The position numbers and the translations under genes are program-made. The notes below the pieces were generated by a model, which saw nothing but the letters and a program-made list of their open reading frames with translations, had not been told where the DNA came from and made no database searches. From positions 431,611 through 495,610 of the forward strand of contig VWYX01000208.1 of NCBI GenBank assembly GCA_013396525.1: a DNA stretch of 64,000 nucleotides, given 5' to 3'. This stretch comes from Chaetorhynchus papuensis (taxonomy: Eukaryota; Chordata; Aves; Passeriformes; Rhipiduridae). Shown one piece after another: positions 61,930-64,000 of this stretch. How positions within the stretch are numbered: the stretch's first letter is position 1; the number at the start of each line of letters is the position of its first letter.

Positions 61930-64000
61930 GTACACATTAAGAGCTTTGGAAGTAGCTGGTTTCAATGTTTCCCTTCTATTGGGCTTCCAGTCTTGTTTGT
62001 GTGGACTCTATTCACCAACATGGGGAGAAGGGCACAAGGAAAAAAGCATATTGTAAGACAATAAATACTGAAGAGGACAGAGACCAAAGGATTAAGGCAG
62101 ATTGTGTGATTGTATTCCTCATATAGATTAAAGTCACCAAGGCTTTTTCAAAACACATTTGGCCTTTCTTCACAACACATTTAATCCTCTGGATGTTGCA
62201 GCCCCCAGCTACCACAGACACCTTTTCTCTGTGTGTCACCCTATCTGCAGGGTTATTGACACCCTTTTTGGAGGGGTGAGCTTCACAGTAATTGAACAAA
62301 CTCAAATGTTTGCATAGAAAACTTGCCTCCTGATGGTAACATCAGTCCCTCTCACCTTGAGCCTCTCAAAGTTTTCAGGCTTCCCCTGCAGCAATTTTAG
62401 TTGTATTATTAATGACTACTAGAGAGCCAGCACTTGTCCCTTTGTCCTTAAACTAAACAGCTACATTTCAACTGTTTCTACAGCCATCTAAGAGGCACTA
62501 TTGCACAACAGCTATGCACACAGAGACACTAGCTGCAGGGCAGTGCATATCAGACCCCTCTGAACCTTCTGTAAGTGTGTTAAACTGGAGCTTCAAAGGG
62601 GAACAAACATATATAAAAAAAGGCAGGATAGGGGGAATATTGACGTTTGCCTCTAATGACCATATGATCAGACAAAATCTTTGCAATTGGAAATCTGGGC
62701 TTCTTCAAACTGGTATTATACTGTGAAGCCCAAATCTTTTTGGAAGACCTTGAGGTTTATAGGTGAACTACACAAAAATTCAGTCACAAGTACATTAGGT
62801 ATGAGCTTTTTTACAGCATTCAAGTGGGAGTTTTTCAGACTACAAGTAAATTATTAAACTATGACTCAAAAAGTTGCTGAATTATCATTCATGTTGCAAG
62901 TCTTACAAAATATTGTAGTTTCTCAACTGCACTACAGCACACAGACACTACATGCTAGTGAAACAGTGATTCTTAGCATTTATTATCTTTAAAAACAAAA
63001 CAAAAAAAATCAAGGACTTGTAGTTAGAGAGAAAATTCTGAAATTAAGATCCTAAAAGCTCACCATTTTTAACATCATGGTTATTATCATATCTTACGGT
63101 TTTCTTAAAACAATTAGCAATGACCTTTTAGTAACAAATTTTCTTCAAATCCTCTGGCAGTGTCCACTCTGAACACCAAGTAAGACAAACCATTAATCTG
63201 ACTAATGTTGTACATATCCATGTTCTTAACTGTTTACAGAGACTTAATCTTTACAATTAATAAAAATAATCTCAAGAAAATACACTAAACAGAATTAGAT
63301 GATGGCATGGTATTAAGAGAAAGTACTGTGTATGCACTTTAAATATTCTTCATACTTTGAATCTTGTAAAGGCAGTTTTTTCACTATCAGAGTACACTTG
63401 GTAAATTAACTTGCACTAATTTCCAATGCTCTTTGAAATCATGGTATGAAGTAATCAAGCATGTACTTTCAGCAACTCTACTGTGAGACAAAAGACACTG
63501 ACAAAGCACAATGAAAAACAATGTCTCCCTTCAACTGGAACCAAGGTAAAAAATTATCCAGAACCAACCAGTAAAAACAATACCTCACAGGTGATTAACT
63601 TAGCTGGTTTAGAGCAGACAGCAATGAGATCACCTACTTCTATGGAACACTTTAACCACTAAATTTAAACAAATGAAAACAGTGGTCTTGTAATGACCAA
63701 ACTAAGACTATATTATGAAAGAGTCAGGTTCAGGAAACTTCCAGGAAAGAATAGAGACAGTAAAACACAGATTTTCAATTAGATCTACAGACACCTTTAA
63801 TATCTCTTACTAACTTTGAACCCAGTTTATTTATATCAGGAAGACCCATTACTTATTAAAAAGCTATTTTGAAAGCTATTTTGTTTTCTTATTTTGCATA
63901 AAACATAAGAAGTTATCAGTTAACTAGTGCACACACAAGTTAATGTTTAACTGAACTAAAATACAAAAGTTTTAGCTGCAATGGGTAACTCCATATTTGT

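Larger units (their letters stand above)
57907..64000 (-). other. GLIS3: GLIS3 upstream intron (partial, at least 6.1 kb)
   Basis: This is intron sequence upstream of the 208-bp exon, running off the right edge. It ends at the acceptor at 57907. It holds a short TG run (59409-59420), a TA run (about 59588-59602), and an 11-bp perfect inverted repeat at 61902-61929. I saw no coding exon, promoter-like CpG island or transposon. The start codon and promoter of GLIS3 must lie further right. Confidence 0.8.

Overview
This is a 64 kb piece of a bird genome (nuclear, intron-dominated, AT-rich). The bird assignment rests on three things: several CR1 non-LTR retrotransposon copies, a solo LTR of a type I recall from many bird genomes, and two coding exons of the vertebrate transcription-factor gene GLIS3. 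In chicken GLIS3 is Z-linked as far as I recall, so a Z-chromosome origin is likely but is not shown by the sequence. No bacterial genes, operons, CRISPR arrays, tRNAs or rRNAs were seen.

Layout. All recognised host coding sequence is on the minus strand. Reading in transcript order (right to left): 64000-57907 is intron; 57906-57699 is a 208-bp GLIS3 exon; 57698-53312 is a 4,387-bp intron; 53311-52201 is a 1,111-bp GLIS3 exon carrying the conserved amino-terminal blocks, a proline-rich stretch, zinc fingers 1 and 2 and the first cysteine of finger 3; 52200-1 is the first 52.2 kb of a very large downstream intron. The two exons join in frame through a split arginine codon (AG|G). The remaining fingers, the carboxy-terminal half, and the start codon and promoter lie outside the window on either side.

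The large intron holds the mobile elements: six CR1 copies or fragments (5517-5790 +, 10838-11640 -, 18350-19288 -, 29358-29897 +, 41391-42870 +, 47682-47830 +), all broken, and one complete solo LTR at 34699-35267 with TG...CA ends and a perfect 5-bp target-site duplication. There are also simple repeats, short tandem duplications, several perfect hairpins and a few AT-rich stretches that could be conserved regulatory DNA.

I did not find an undescribed gene system. The most useful second-look items are the unusually weak splice donor of the upstream GLIS3 exon, the cysteine-rich start of zinc finger 1, the cleanly delimited solo LTR inside the GLIS3 intron, a CR1 with a large internal deletion, a probable assembly artefact around the N at 15804, and two strong hairpins near 30.2-30.9 kb.
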